From NCBI GenBank assembly GCA_025055115.1, contig JANWYJ010000029.1, forward strand, positions 185,241 to 249,240: a stretch of DNA of 64,000 bases. The letters run 5' to 3'. Origin of the DNA: Gemmata sp. (GTDB lineage Bacteria; Planctomycetota; Planctomycetia; Gemmatales; Gemmataceae). Numbering within the stretch: the first letter of the stretch is position 1; each line of letters starts with the position of its first letter. Under the pieces are notes generated by a model. It was given only the letters and a program-made list of their open reading frames with translations, did not search any database and had not been told where the DNA came from. Of the stretch, positions 27,197-36,057 are shown piece by piece. A program made the translations under genes and the position numbers.

Positions 27197-28063
27197 TCAC
27201 TCGACAAACTCGAGTTGCACGGGGTTGGGAATGATGCCGGCACGGTGTCCTTCATCGAGCAAACGCCGGATGGCGGCCCGGCCTCGCTCGCCATAATCGA
27301 GCGTCCAGTGGTTCACATACATGCCCACAAACCGATCGGCCAAATCCGGGGTCATGTCGCGGGCGTATTGCAGCGCGTGCGCCAGGGCTTCGTCGCGATG
27401 CGCCAGGGCATATTCGATGCTAGCCCGCAGCAGACGGCTGATTTCACGCATCGTGGCCAGCCCCAAATCTTTTCGTACCACATTGCCCCCCAGCGGCAGT
27501 GGCAAGCCGGTCTTGTCTTGCCACCATACCCCCAAATCGGTCACGAGATTCAGCCCTTGATTCCGAAATGTCAGTTGGCCTTCGTGAATAATCAAGCCCG
27601 CATCGTACTGGCCGCGAACGACCGCGGGTATGATCTGGTCGAACGGTACAACCTCGTAAACCAGACGGTGCCGGGCATGCAGCGACTCCATGAATAATTC
27701 GAGAGCCAGATAAGCCGTGGTCAGCGTCCCCGGAACGGCGATTTTCAACCCCGGAAGGTCTTGGGGTGTCAGCCGCCGCCGGGCCACGATGATCGGCCCG
27801 TACTTGTCTCCCATACTGCTGCCGGTGGGCAGCAATGCGTATCGATCGAGCAGAAACGCATACGCATGAATGCTGACGGCTGTGACTTCCAGTTCACCTT
27901 GCAGCGCGCGGCGATTGAGGGTCTCGATGTCGTGCAGTTCGTGGACGAAGCGAAGGTTTCCCGTGGGAATTTTGTCGTTGGCCAAGGCATGGAACATGAA
28001 GGCATCATCGGGATCGGGGCTATGGCCGACACGAATCACGCGGGGTGTGATGGTGGTGGACAT
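27197..28063 (-). CDS. mqnD: 1,4-dihydroxy-6-naphthoate synthase (futalosine pathway)
   Basis: A 288-residue protein of the MqnA/MqnD family, with the periplasmic-binding-protein fold. The N-terminal GHSPDPDDAFMFHAL is diagnostic of MqnD, which converts cyclic dehypoxanthine futalosine to 1,4-dihydroxy-6-naphthoate. Other matches are LPTGSSMGDKYGPIIVA, KIAVPGTLTTAYLALEL, DAGLIIHEGQLTF and LPLPLGGNVV. It implies menaquinone synthesis by the futalosine route. GAGG precedes the ATG. Other mqn genes are not adjacent, consistent with a scattered pathway. Confidence 0.92.
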   Translation of the reverse strand: MSTTITPRVIRVGHSPDPDDAFMFHALANDKIPTGNLRFVHELHDIETLNRRALQGELEVTAVSIHAYAFLLDRYALLPTGSSMGDKYGPIIVARRRLTPQDLPGLKIAVPGTLTTAYLALELFMESLHARHRLVYEVVPFDQIIPAVVRGQYDAGLIIHEGQLTFRNQGLNLVTDLGVWWQDKTGLPLPLGGNVVRKDLGLATMREISRLLRASIEYALAHRDEALAHALQYARDMTPDLADRFVGMYVNHWTLDYGERGRAAIRRLLDEGHRAGIIPNPVQLEFVE

Positions 28064-28114
28064 GAGGGACCTCGCCGCAAGGGTTGACGATCATCAGGGT
28101 GGTCAGATTTCCCC

Positions 28115-28843
28115 TCACTCCAGGGCACTGGCCGGGCCACCGGGAGCAAAGGCTTCTTGGGCCGAACCGGAAAAAACGATTTTCCCGCTGCCCAAGACAT
28201 GAACAACGTCGGCAATGGTCTTCACCGCGGCCAGATCATGCGTCACGATCACCATCGCGACCTGAACGTGCGGATCGTCGGCCAGGTCGTCGATGACGCG
28301 CATCACCTCGGTCGCCATTTTGGGGTCCAGGGCGCTAGTGGGTTCGTCGAAAAGGATCGCTGCGGGGTTAACCGCAAGGGCCCGGGCAATGGCAACACGC
28401 TGCTGCTGGCCACCGGACAACTGGTTCGGCCGGGCGTGGAGCTTATCGGCCAGCCCGACGCGGTCGAGCCATTGCCGGGCCGTGGCTTCCGCTTCGTCCG
28501 CGGGTCGACCCAATGCATACACCGGACCACTCATCACGTTCTGCAAGACATTCATATGCGGGAATAAATGAAACTGTTGAAAGACCATACCCACCTGACG
28601 GCGCAATTGCAGCAACGTATCGTGCGGGGGTGTCCGGCCACCCACCAAATGGAGATGCTGCCCAAGTCGGATGTCTCCGCTGTGGAATGGTTCCAAACCG
28701 TTGATGCAGCGCAACAGGGTGCTTTTGCCGCTGCCGCTAGGTCCGACCAAAGCTGCGACCTCACCACGGCGCACCTCGAAGGAAACACCATTGAGAACCC
28801 GTAATGAACCGTGATATTTCACAAGGTTGGAAACAACGATCAT
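28115..28843 (-). CDS. Polar amino-acid ABC transporter ATP-binding protein
   Basis: A 242-residue ATPase of the GlnQ/HisP type. Motifs are Walker [15 protein letters not shown]-loop [11 protein letters not shown], signature [15 protein letters not shown], Walker [14 protein letters not shown] and the switch His in VTHD. The ATG overlaps the stop of the upstream binding protein-permease gene as ATGA, so the two are translationally coupled and form one importer. GAGGTG upstream of the start lies inside that gene. The substrate is probably a polar amino acid, by family. Confidence 0.95.
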   Translation of the reverse strand: MIVVSNLVKYHGSLRVLNGVSFEVRRGEVAALVGPSGSGKSTLLRCINGLEPFHSGDIRLGQHLHLVGGRTPPHDTLLQLRRQVGMVFQQFHLFPHMNVLQNVMSGPVYALGRPADEAEATARQWLDRVGLADKLHARPNQLSGGQQQRVAIARALAVNPAAILFDEPTSALDPKMATEVMRVIDDLADDPHVQVAMVIVTHDLAAVKTIADVVHVLGSGKIVFSGSAQEAFAPGGPASALE

Positions 28844-30375
28844 CGCACCTCCCCACCGCTATAACGCAAGCGTTTTTCGAAAAATTGCGCCAGGAGAGCC
28901 AACGGATAACTCATCAGCAGATATAAACCGGCCGTAACGAACGCTAGTTCAAGAATATATTCCCGATTAAAATTATAAAGCTCATTATATTTTCGTGTCA
29001 ATTCGGTAATCAAGATGACGGAGCAGACGGAAGTATCCTTGAAGAGGGCGATAAAATCATTCGTCACCGGTGGTATGACAATGCGAATGGCTTGGGGGAT
29101 AATCACTACCCGCAGCGCGGTCAATGGACTCATCCCGAGGGCCAAAGCGGCCTCCATCTGACCCCGCGGAATGGCCAGTAGTCCCGCCCGATAGTTTTCC
29201 GCTTCGTAAGCTGAGTAATTGATCGCTAACCCGAGAATTCCGGCCTGTACTGGCGTGAGATCGAACCCCGGGATCAATTTGGGCAGAAGATAATAAACAA
29301 AATAGAGTTGTAATAATAGTGGTGTTCCGCGCAAAAACTCTACATAGAAACTGCATGGGAACCGAATATACCAGGCGCCATAGACACGGCCTAATGCTAC
29401 GATCATCCCCAATATCATCGCCAGAGGAAAGGAGGTCAAGGATAAAAAAACTGTCATTCCTGCGGCCGCTAATAACTCAACAACAAGTTGCTTCATATCA
29501 GGTGCAGATTCGTCGACGGTTTCTTCAGCGCTGGCTTCCAGTGGTGGAGGCCAATCCGTGTGTTCGGCCCAATAGAGCAAACGTTCTTGATCCTCATTCC
29601 ATAACCCATACTTTTCATAAATGGTTTTCAAAACCCCCGAGCGGATCGCTTTGGTGATGGCACGGTTGAGCTGTTCGCGCAGTTCGTGATCGCCGGGGCG
29701 GGTGAGAATGACGTAGAAGCCGGATTTCCGCGGCTCGTCGGCCAGCATCAGGCTGTTACTCCGCTTCACGTAAAAGCGCGCCGCCGGAGTATCTTGGACA
29801 GTGGCATCGAGTCGTTTTTGTTCCACCAGACCGATCACGGTGGCCACATCGGGATTGATTTTCAGATCGATGGTATCGGCCAACGTGCGGCTTTTCATGT
29901 ACTCGTGCGCCACGGAGCCGCCGAGTACGCCCACGGTGTGTTTGGTTCCATCGGGTTTCAAGCGTTGCAGAGCGCCCCAACCCGTGATGGTTGCGGCCTG
30001 ATCTTTGTGAATGATCAAGGCGAGCCGGTAGATGTAGTAAGGTCGCGTTGCGGGATATTGCTTTTGTAAATCGGCGCGGAGTTCGTAACCGTTGAGCACA
30101 ATGTCGATCCCGTTTTCTCCCGGAGCTTTATCGAGCAATTCGGGGAGTTTGTCCCAATCACCCGTGACCATGCGGCTCGTGCGGCCCAATTCTTGAGCCA
30201 GATAGTCGGCCAGTTCCACTTCAAAACCCACGAAATTGCCGTGATCGTCCCGGTAGACATAGGGACCACCACCGATGGGATCGGTGCCCCAGCGGAGTTC
30301 TTTTTTCTCTTGCGCCAATCCGGTTGTATCAACGACCAGCACAAGCAGATTCACGAGCAGCCACTGTCGTTTCAC
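28840..30375 (-). CDS. Fused amino-acid binding protein and ABC permease
   Basis: A 511-residue protein. A signal sequence (WLLVNLLVLVVDTTGLA) is followed by a substrate-binding domain to about residue 270 (LRWGTDPIGGGPYVYRDDHG, FVGFEVELADYLAQELG, VGVLGGSVAHEYM, IYEKYGLW) and, from about residue 305, a HisM-type permease with five membrane helices and the EAA loop (IPRGQMEAALALGMSPLTALRVV). The periplasmic binding domain is thus tethered to the channel. GTG at 30375 is chosen because GGAGGAG sits just upstream; the frame runs open to 30846 without start support. The permease part is visibly more AT-rich than the binding domain. Confidence 0.9.
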   Translation of the reverse strand: MKRQWLLVNLLVLVVDTTGLAQEKKELRWGTDPIGGGPYVYRDDHGNFVGFEVELADYLAQELGRTSRMVTGDWDKLPELLDKAPGENGIDIVLNGYELRADLQKQYPATRPYYIYRLALIIHKDQAATITGWGALQRLKPDGTKHTVGVLGGSVAHEYMKSRTLADTIDLKINPDVATVIGLVEQKRLDATVQDTPAARFYVKRSNSLMLADEPRKSGFYVILTRPGDHELREQLNRAITKAIRSGVLKTIYEKYGLWNEDQERLLYWAEHTDWPPPLEASAEETVDESAPDMKQLVVELLAAAGMTVFLSLTSFPLAMILGMIVALGRVYGAWYIRFPCSFYVEFLRGTPLLLQLYFVYYLLPKLIPGFDLTPVQAGILGLAINYSAYEAENYRAGLLAIPRGQMEAALALGMSPLTALRVVIIPQAIRIVIPPVTNDFIALFKDTSVCSVILITELTRKYNELYNFNREYILELAFVTAGLYLLMSYPLALLAQFFEKRLRYSGGEVR

Positions 30376-30618
30376 GGGCGAACTCCTCCGAGTAAGTTTT
30401 CGGTGAGCAAAGTGTATTACTGCCACCTCAAGGGAACAGATGCGATTCAGGCGTGACCACAATCTCCGCGGATGGGCAATCATCACGTCCCCAAGTCGTT
30501 TGCGGAAAATGTGGAAAAACCGTTCGCGCAACGGGCATTTGCATGCCACAGTTAGGGAAAATGGCCCCGTGTGCCGCGAAGGTTCTTCATTCATGGGGAA
30601 TGGGCCGGACGACCAGCG

Positions 30619-31593
30619 ATGCATTTTTCCACACAAGCACCGCCGCCGGGGCCGGGTTGTTGCAATCACGCCCGGCTGATCACAACCCTCTCGGGGCATC
30701 ACGGCCCTATTGCGGCGCTGGCGTTCAGCCCTGATCGTTGTTTGTTGGCGTCGTGCGATCGCGATGGCCCGGCACGCATTTGGGCCATCGCCAGCCAACG
30801 GCCGGGTGAACGGTCGGTTATCCGTACCCCGGGAGAACGTTTCCAAGCCGTAGTTTTTTCGCCCAACAGCCGCACCGTGGCCCTGGGGTCTGGTACCGAA
30901 AGCGGCTTGGTGTGGGTGTTCGACGTTTCCGACAGAACACCCAAGGAAATTGCACTGTTGCGCGGAGCCAAAGGTTCGGTGAACGCCTTGGTGTTCTCGG
31001 CCGATGGGAAAACGATTGCCGGCGGGGGCGATGATGCCACCATCCGCCTGTGGGAACCGGCTCCCGGCGGCCGCGGCGAACCGCGCGCGCTGTTACTCGG
31101 GCACGCCCGGCCGATCCGGGCTTTGGCGTTCGCCCCCGACGGTCGGTCCCTGGCCAGCGCCGCCGCGGATACGACCGTGCGGGTATGGACGATTCACCGC
31201 ATTCGTTGCTCGGAGCGGGCTGTCCTGCCCCATCCAGGGGAAGTCACATCATTAGCATTCTCCCCTGATGGAAACTCCCTGATGACCGCGTGTCGCGATT
31301 CGATCATTCGCATCTGGGATTTGACAGCGATCCCACCGCGCGTACAGAGCGAGTGGAAAGACCCAACCGGCGCGCGCTTCGTGCTGTTAACCTCCGATGG
31401 TAACATCCTCGTGAGTGCCGGCGGCGGTTCGCGCGTCGTCCATTGGGATTTCCGCACCCGGCGGATCATGGCCGAATGGCAACTGCCACATGCTGTCGAG
31501 GTGGTGACATTGACTCACGACGGACGCTACTTGGCCAGTGGTGAAGCCGATGGCAGCATTGAACTGCTGCGTGTCGCAGAGAAACGGACATAG
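30619..31593 (+). CDS. WD40 repeat protein
   Basis: About 324 residues, almost all WD40 propeller. At least six blades can be seen, for example HHGPIAALAFSPDRCLLASC, GSVNALVFSADGKTIAGGGDD, PIRALAFAPDGRSLASAAAD and HPGEVTSLAFSPDGNSLMTA. No signal peptide or kinase is attached. The role is presumably a scaffold. The start is uncertain: ATG at 30619 is used, though the frame is open from a GTG at 30571 and neither has a strong ribosome binding site. It diverges from the ABC transporter operon. Confidence 0.82.
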   Translation: MHFSTQAPPPGPGCCNHARLITTLSGHHGPIAALAFSPDRCLLASCDRDGPARIWAIASQRPGERSVIRTPGERFQAVVFSPNSRTVALGSGTESGLVWVFDVSDRTPKEIALLRGAKGSVNALVFSADGKTIAGGGDDATIRLWEPAPGGRGEPRALLLGHARPIRALAFAPDGRSLASAAADTTVRVWTIHRIRCSERAVLPHPGEVTSLAFSPDGNSLMTACRDSIIRIWDLTAIPPRVQSEWKDPTGARFVLLTSDGNILVSAGGGSRVVHWDFRTRRIMAEWQLPHAVEVVTLTHDGRYLASGEADGSIELLRVAEKRT

Positions 31594-31712
31594 GACAGTC
31601 GTTCATGGCAGCGCGGGGAGTGTGAACCGCGGGGGGGCTTGGAACTGTCTCCCAACGCCCCGGGTTGTTCGCAGTGTCCATGCTTTTTCGTTATCGGATT
31701 GGTCGCGGTGGC

Positions 31713-33329
31713 ATGATGCAGCACGGGTTTCGTTCATGCTTCGATGGGGGGCTACTACGATGGCTCCTCAGTCTGGCGTTGCTGATCGGTCCTGCGGTCA
31801 CGCTGGGTGTTATCGGTTATTGGGAGCACCAAAACGCGTTAGTTGTTGGGGCGGGTGTACTGGTCTTGTTTGCCGTGGCGTTGGTTCGGGCGCATCCCGT
31901 GTGGCGTCCGCCTGCCAGCGCCTCGGTGGTCCTGCTATATGTGATCGCGCTGGTGTGGTTGTGGCTGCCCAATCGTCACGCGCCTGCAGGGCTGGTTTCG
32001 ATGGCCCAGGGGGGATTGCTCATCGTTGCGGTGGTTTTGGCGGCCAGCCATCATTTGCTGCGCACTGGGGTCGAATCGCTCCGGCGGGCGAATAAGTGGT
32101 GTGGCCGGTTGCTCCGCCGTCGCCGCTGGCCGGCATCGCTGTTCGATTGTCGCACTCTCCCCGAGGTGGTGGCGTTACGGGAAGTTGTTTTTGACGAAGT
32201 TCGCCCAGTTTTGGCGTTGTTAGCCGATCCACGGCCGGAAATTCTCTGCGCGGCACTCAGTGCCTTGGAATATCGACCCCATTGGCGTTTGGGTGAGGCC
32301 GAATTGATTCTTCAGATTGCGCGGCAGAACCCTCATCCCGCGGTCCGGGCTGCCGCAGTGGCCGCCATGGCCAATATGGAGAACGCCGACCAGATTGCCG
32401 AACTGGCGCGGTTCCTTCGCGATCCTACCCCCGAGGTCCGAGCGGCCGCCGCGAAAGCCCTGTTGTGGAATGCTGAAGCCAACTGGCCTTTCGCTCGCGA
32501 TGGTGTCAAAGAGGCCTTGGCGGCCCCCGAATTGGCCCACGATGGCCCCCTGTTCACAGCCGGTCGCTTACCCGCCGCGGCCTTCGCCGATTTGGTGACT
32601 TGGGCCGAAGAACACGCCCCCTTAGCGCATCGGGCCATTCATACCCTCATCGAACAATACCGCCGCGACCTGCGCGACGGTGAACACCCGGAATTGGCCA
32701 GCCAACTGGCCACGCTGATGCTCGATTCCTCCGTTTCGCCAGCGTTGCGTGTCGAATTGGCCGCTTTGCTTCGCGATCACAACTTCCTCACCCCCGATTT
32801 ACTCGACCGCTTGACCAATCTCGATCAACCCGGCCCCATTCGCCTGTTCGCCGCGGAACAGATGCTGCGGATGAACCCGAACGATCCTGATGGCGTCGAT
32901 GTCTTACGCGGCTTAGCTCGGCAGCCGAATCGCGAAATGGCCCTCGCGGTGGCCCAAGTGTTGCAGAATGTCCTGGGGATGGAGTTGGGCTTGATTGATG
33001 ACGAATTACCGCCGCCTAACAGCAAATTGGCCGCAGAAATCGCCCGGCGGGTCTTATTGTGGGCCAATGGCGCACCGCCCGATGCGGTGCGTCCCACGCC
33101 TCCACCGACACCGGGTTTCCGTGGTCCACGCCGAGGTACGGCCACTGGAACCACTCCCCACCCCACGCGCGACAACGTATCGATCCACCCTCCTGTCGCG
33201 CCGCCCCCACCCCCCGCCGCATCGATCGACGACGATAACCTCGGCGAAGACAGCATTCATGAACCCCAACCCCGGGAAAAATCCGACGATCATTCTTCGC
33301 CCTCACTCGGCGATTCCATCAACTGGTGA
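31713..33329 (+). CDS. Membrane protein with HEAT-like repeats
   Basis: About 538 residues. Three or four N-terminal membrane helices (LLRWLLSLALLIGPAVTLGVI, LVVGAGVLVLFAVALV, VVLLYVIALVWLWL, GGLLIVAVVLAAS) are followed by a helical-repeat domain at about 145-430 with HEAT-type units (NPHPAVRAAAVAAMANMENADQ, DPTPEVRAAAAKALLWNAE). The C-terminal 90 residues are Pro-rich and probably disordered. The architecture suggests a membrane-tethered docking platform. ATG codons at 31680, 31713 and 31716 are all possible; none has a strong ribosome binding site. Confidence 0.75.
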   Translation: MMQHGFRSCFDGGLLRWLLSLALLIGPAVTLGVIGYWEHQNALVVGAGVLVLFAVALVRAHPVWRPPASASVVLLYVIALVWLWLPNRHAPAGLVSMAQGGLLIVAVVLAASHHLLRTGVESLRRANKWCGRLLRRRRWPASLFDCRTLPEVVALREVVFDEVRPVLALLADPRPEILCAALSALEYRPHWRLGEAELILQIARQNPHPAVRAAAVAAMANMENADQIAELARFLRDPTPEVRAAAAKALLWNAEANWPFARDGVKEALAAPELAHDGPLFTAGRLPAAAFADLVTWAEEHAPLAHRAIHTLIEQYRRDLRDGEHPELASQLATLMLDSSVSPALRVELAALLRDHNFLTPDLLDRLTNLDQPGPIRLFAAEQMLRMNPNDPDGVDVLRGLARQPNREMALAVAQVLQNVLGMELGLIDDELPPPNSKLAAEIARRVLLWANGAPPDAVRPTPPPTPGFRGPRRGTATGTTPHPTRDNVSIHPPVAPPPPPAASIDDDNLGEDSIHEPQPREKSDDHSSPSLGDSINW

Positions 33330-33375
33330 CAAGACGTTGTCATCGCGGGGTGTCCACAAGACGCTGCATCTCCTC

Positions 33376-34137
33376 CTATCCAGAACCTCCAGGGACAGGG
33401 CGGCCCATCGTCCGTAATAACAGCTTCAAATCCTCCCATGTCTGCCGCCGCAGTGTGTCGGTTTTGTCGTTATCCAGGTCTTTGGGATGATGCGTACAAA
33501 TCAAGGGCTTGCCGCGGTACTGATGCACCACCCCCCGCAGTTCAGCCAACGGGGCATTTTTATGCGTGAGCAATTTCGCCACAAACGCGCCCAACGCCAC
33601 CACATACCCGGGGGCAATTAAGTCGAATTGCCGTTGAAAGTAATCGCGGCAGTTGAGGCACTCGCTGTTGGTTGGAAGGCGATTTTTCGGTGTTCGGCAT
33701 TTGAGAATAGTGAGTAGATACACCTGCTCGCGGCTCAAGCCACATGCCGCGAGCATGCGGTTCAACCGCTCGCCTGTGCGGCCTACGAAGGGTTCGCCTT
33801 GGGCGTCTTCCTCCGCATCCGGGGCCACGCCGACAAAGGCGATTGGAGCATCGCACGGCCCGGTTCCAAACACCGCTTGCGTGCGGCAGGCGAACAACTC
33901 CCGACAACGATTGCAAGAAGCTACTTCCGCAGCCAGCGTTGCAAGAGCCTGCCGGCGCTGTGCGAGAGGGTCGGCAGCTGCACGGATTTCTGCTGCTGGC
34001 TCTTCACGGGTTTCCGACGTGGCCCCAGCCGTGGCCAGCATTTCGACCCGAGGCACAAACAACACTCCCGCTGCCTGCAGGGATTCCAGATGATGCCGCA
34101 GTTGCCATCGCCAATCCTTCGGGTCATCCACGGTCAT
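33376..34137 (-). CDS. Uracil-DNA glycosylase family protein, type 4/5-like
   Basis: A 253-residue enzyme predicted to remove uracil from DNA. The core has four Cys for an iron-sulfur cluster: CNRCRELFACR supplies the first ones and LKCRTPKNRLP with SECLNCRDYF the others. Motif A reads FVGVAPDAEEDAQGEPFVGRTG and motif B is near ICTHHPKDL. Typical type 4 enzymes have GEAPG and HPS at these points, so both motifs are variant and the exact specificity is open. An extra N-terminal segment of about 70 residues is Ala/Glu-rich. A strong GGAGGTGAT lies upstream of the ATG. It diverges from a small helix-hairpin-helix gene. Confidence 0.85.
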   Translation of the reverse strand: MTVDDPKDWRWQLRHHLESLQAAGVLFVPRVEMLATAGATSETREEPAAEIRAAADPLAQRRQALATLAAEVASCNRCRELFACRTQAVFGTGPCDAPIAFVGVAPDAEEDAQGEPFVGRTGERLNRMLAACGLSREQVYLLTILKCRTPKNRLPTNSECLNCRDYFQRQFDLIAPGYVVALGAFVAKLLTHKNAPLAELRGVVHQYRGKPLICTHHPKDLDNDKTDTLRRQTWEDLKLLLRTMGRPVPGGSG

Positions 34138-34195
34138 TGGTCGCTATCACCTCCCCAACCGCAAATCCAGAAAGATTGTACCAACTTCTATTGTA

Positions 34196-34205
34196 TACAT
34201 ATGTA
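34196..34205. promoter_or_regulatory. AT-rich palindrome in divergent promoter region
   Basis: TACATATGTA is a perfect 10-bp palindrome in a short AT-rich island (34185-34215) between the divergent glycosylase and helix-hairpin-helix genes. It could be an operator or part of overlapping promoters; no regulator is known. Confidence 0.3.
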
Positions 34206-34239
34206 CTATACGCTAGAAAATGATGTCAGGAGGTGGAAA

Positions 34240-34530
34240 ATGGTAGAAATCAACGAAAAAATTGCCCAAAAATTGCGGGAGCAAGCTCATACCTTGGCTT
34301 GCCAGGGCAGTAACTTGTACCGCGTGCGCGCATTTCGCGCCGCGGCCCTGGCGGTTTTAGGGTTACCTGTGGAAGTGACGGAGCTGCTCGCTGCCGGCGG
34401 AGTTCGCGCATTGGAGCGTGTGCCGGGGATTGGCAAAAGTCTGGCCCACACTATTGCCGGCTATGCGCAGAGTCTGTCACCCAGTCACGCGGTGCAGAGT
34501 CTGTCACCCAGTAACGATATAGCGGCCTAG
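34240..34530 (+). CDS. Small helix-hairpin-helix protein like the N-terminal domain of PolX
   Basis: A 96-residue protein. Residues 1-75 match the 8-kDa-type N-terminal domain of family X DNA polymerases: EINEKIAQKLREQAHTLACQ, then NLYRVRAFRAAALAVLGL, and the helix-hairpin-helix VPGIGKSLAHTIAGYA, which contacts DNA. The polymerase domain is absent. The tail contains two copies of QSLSPS from a 27-base in-frame repeat and then ends. AGGAGGTG upstream of the ATG is close to the ideal ribosome binding site, so the small size is likely real. Being divergent from a uracil-DNA glycosylase gene, it may act in base excision repair; that is inference. Confidence 0.8.
   Translation: MVEINEKIAQKLREQAHTLACQGSNLYRVRAFRAAALAVLGLPVEVTELLAAGGVRALERVPGIGKSLAHTIAGYAQSLSPSHAVQSLSPSNDIAA
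34467..34512. repeat. 19-bp direct repeat with 27-base period, in frame
   Basis: Identical copies at 34467-34485 and 34494-34512. The period is a multiple of three, so the C-terminal peptide QSLSPS of the helix-hairpin-helix protein is encoded twice. Confidence 0.9.
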
Positions 34531-34670
34531 AACTTACGGCGGGAAGCTTGGTTTCCCTTGGCTGATGCTGACAAGCGCGCAGTGGTCGCGGAGAGCCGGA
34601 TTCTACCGACGCACACACGCGGTGAGTCGGCACGGCTGCTGTTGAAACTGGTTTCGGTGGCGTGCCATCC

Positions 34671-34713
34671 TCAAGGTGAGGCACGTGTGAAATCAAGGTG
34701 AGCACGTGTGAAA
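34671..34713. repeat. 22/21-bp tandem repeat after an AAA ATPase gene
   Basis: Copies at 34671-34692 and 34693-34713 differ by one inserted base. They end 5 bases from the stop codon (34719-34721) of the minus-strand ATPase gene and so lie in its 3' flank. Confidence 0.85.
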
Positions 34714-34718
34714 TCCGT

Positions 34719-35891
34719 TCAGTCGTTGCGAGTGCCATTGCAACCAACACCGACGAGGTTCGCAAAACCGAGGTGGCGTTGCTGCTTGGCGAGATCGGCG
34801 CGATTCTGGCTGAATTGTTCCATAGCCCAATCCCATTCCCACCGGTGGGTGTCGAGGTAGCGGAGAATGAGCAGGTTTTTCAATTCTTCCACTTCGGCGA
34901 AGCTGTAGCCGGCGGTTTGTGCCACGGCCACATCGAGGTTGATTCCGGCTTTGATGTCGTTGTGCCAGCGGTCCATGAGTCGGCGGCGGAGTTGGGCATC
35001 GGGCAGGGCGAAGTGCAAGACGAGGTCGATGCGGCCGGGGCGTTTGAAGGCTGGGTCGATCAGTTCCAGCGAACAGTTGGTGGTGAAGACGTAGACCACT
35101 CCTTCATTCACCTGGATACCATCCAGCGCGCTAAGGAAGACGGCCTGGTCGTCGGTTTCGCGAATTGTTTCGCGATCGCGCAAGGCTACGTCCATATCGT
35201 CGAAGAAGATGATGCCACAGCGGTTGACGGTAAACAGATCGCGGACAGCCTGTACCGGGTTATCCGAGCGGCGGGCCGCTTGGTAGGCATCCGGTGAAAC
35301 GATTTGGTACTCGTAGCCGTGGCGTTGGCATTCTTCCCACAACCAGCGGCAGGCGCTGGTTTTGCCGTTGCCGGGCGGGCCGGTTAGCAGTAGTCCGCGT
35401 TTGGGTCGGCCGCCGAGTTTTTTGATCCGTTTCAGATTGTTGCGTTCGAGGTAGCCGAGAGTATTCTGCCGCAGCACTTCCAGTTGGTCCTCGGGCAATA
35501 CAGGGGGCAGGCCAGTGAGGTTGTTTTTCCGGCTCAATTTCAACACATGCCGAAACAACTTCACATAATCGGCCCGCGCAACGACGAAGATGTCGTAACC
35601 GTTGTGGTCGTAGCTGGGGTCGCCGTTGGCCACGCAGCGGGCGAAGCGGATACCTTCGAGGGTGTATTGGCGGATACCAAAAGTGGTGTTGGGGTAGAAT
35701 TTGGAGCGTGTCGTCCACAGGCGGACGAGTGTTCCGCGAATCGGGGATAGTGGGCCGGGCGTGGCATTTGTCAGCAGCGTGTAGAGGTAGCCCCCCGGAG
35801 TGAATGCCACCGGCTCGCAGAGATGGGCGGCGGCCGCCGCTTCCTGGACCAACAGTTGGTAATCGGCCGAACAGTTCGAAAGGGGTGTCAT
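34719..35891 (-). CDS. AAA family ATPase
   Basis: A 390-residue protein. The N-terminal 150 residues are not recognised. The AAA core at about 165-330 has Walker A GPPGNGKTS, Walker B IIFFDDMD, sensor 1 VFTTNCS, and the arginine-finger region FKRPGRIDLVLHF, followed by a small helical lid. The order is that of classical AAA proteins such as BCS1 and CDC48-type domains, most of which remodel or unfold proteins. No protease or membrane segment is attached. The gene sits alone between the helix-hairpin-helix gene and divergent ispG. Confidence 0.85.
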   Translation of the reverse strand: MTPLSNCSADYQLLVQEAAAAAHLCEPVAFTPGGYLYTLLTNATPGPLSPIRGTLVRLWTTRSKFYPNTTFGIRQYTLEGIRFARCVANGDPSYDHNGYDIFVVARADYVKLFRHVLKLSRKNNLTGLPPVLPEDQLEVLRQNTLGYLERNNLKRIKKLGGRPKRGLLLTGPPGNGKTSACRWLWEECQRHGYEYQIVSPDAYQAARRSDNPVQAVRDLFTVNRCGIIFFDDMDVALRDRETIRETDDQAVFLSALDGIQVNEGVVYVFTTNCSLELIDPAFKRPGRIDLVLHFALPDAQLRRRLMDRWHNDIKAGINLDVAVAQTAGYSFAEVEELKNLLILRYLDTHRWEWDWAMEQFSQNRADLAKQQRHLGFANLVGVGCNGTRND

Positions 35892-36057
35892 GGGTCAATG
35901 GTTGTCGGAACGTATTGAGTCCGAAGTTCGACACATCTTGTTCGACACATCTTATGGGATGGCAGTTCGCGCTACCAAGTCGGTTGGGTGGTGTTGGGAT
36001 TGCCGCGTTCGCGGTTGATGAAATAGCATGAGCATAACCTTCCTACGAGGACTTCCG

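Noticed and set aside
27012..27200. A 62-codon minus-strand frame beginning GTG and overlapping the mqnD stop as GTGA
   Set aside because: The overlap is attractive but the peptide has no recognisable pattern, and no second line of support exists.
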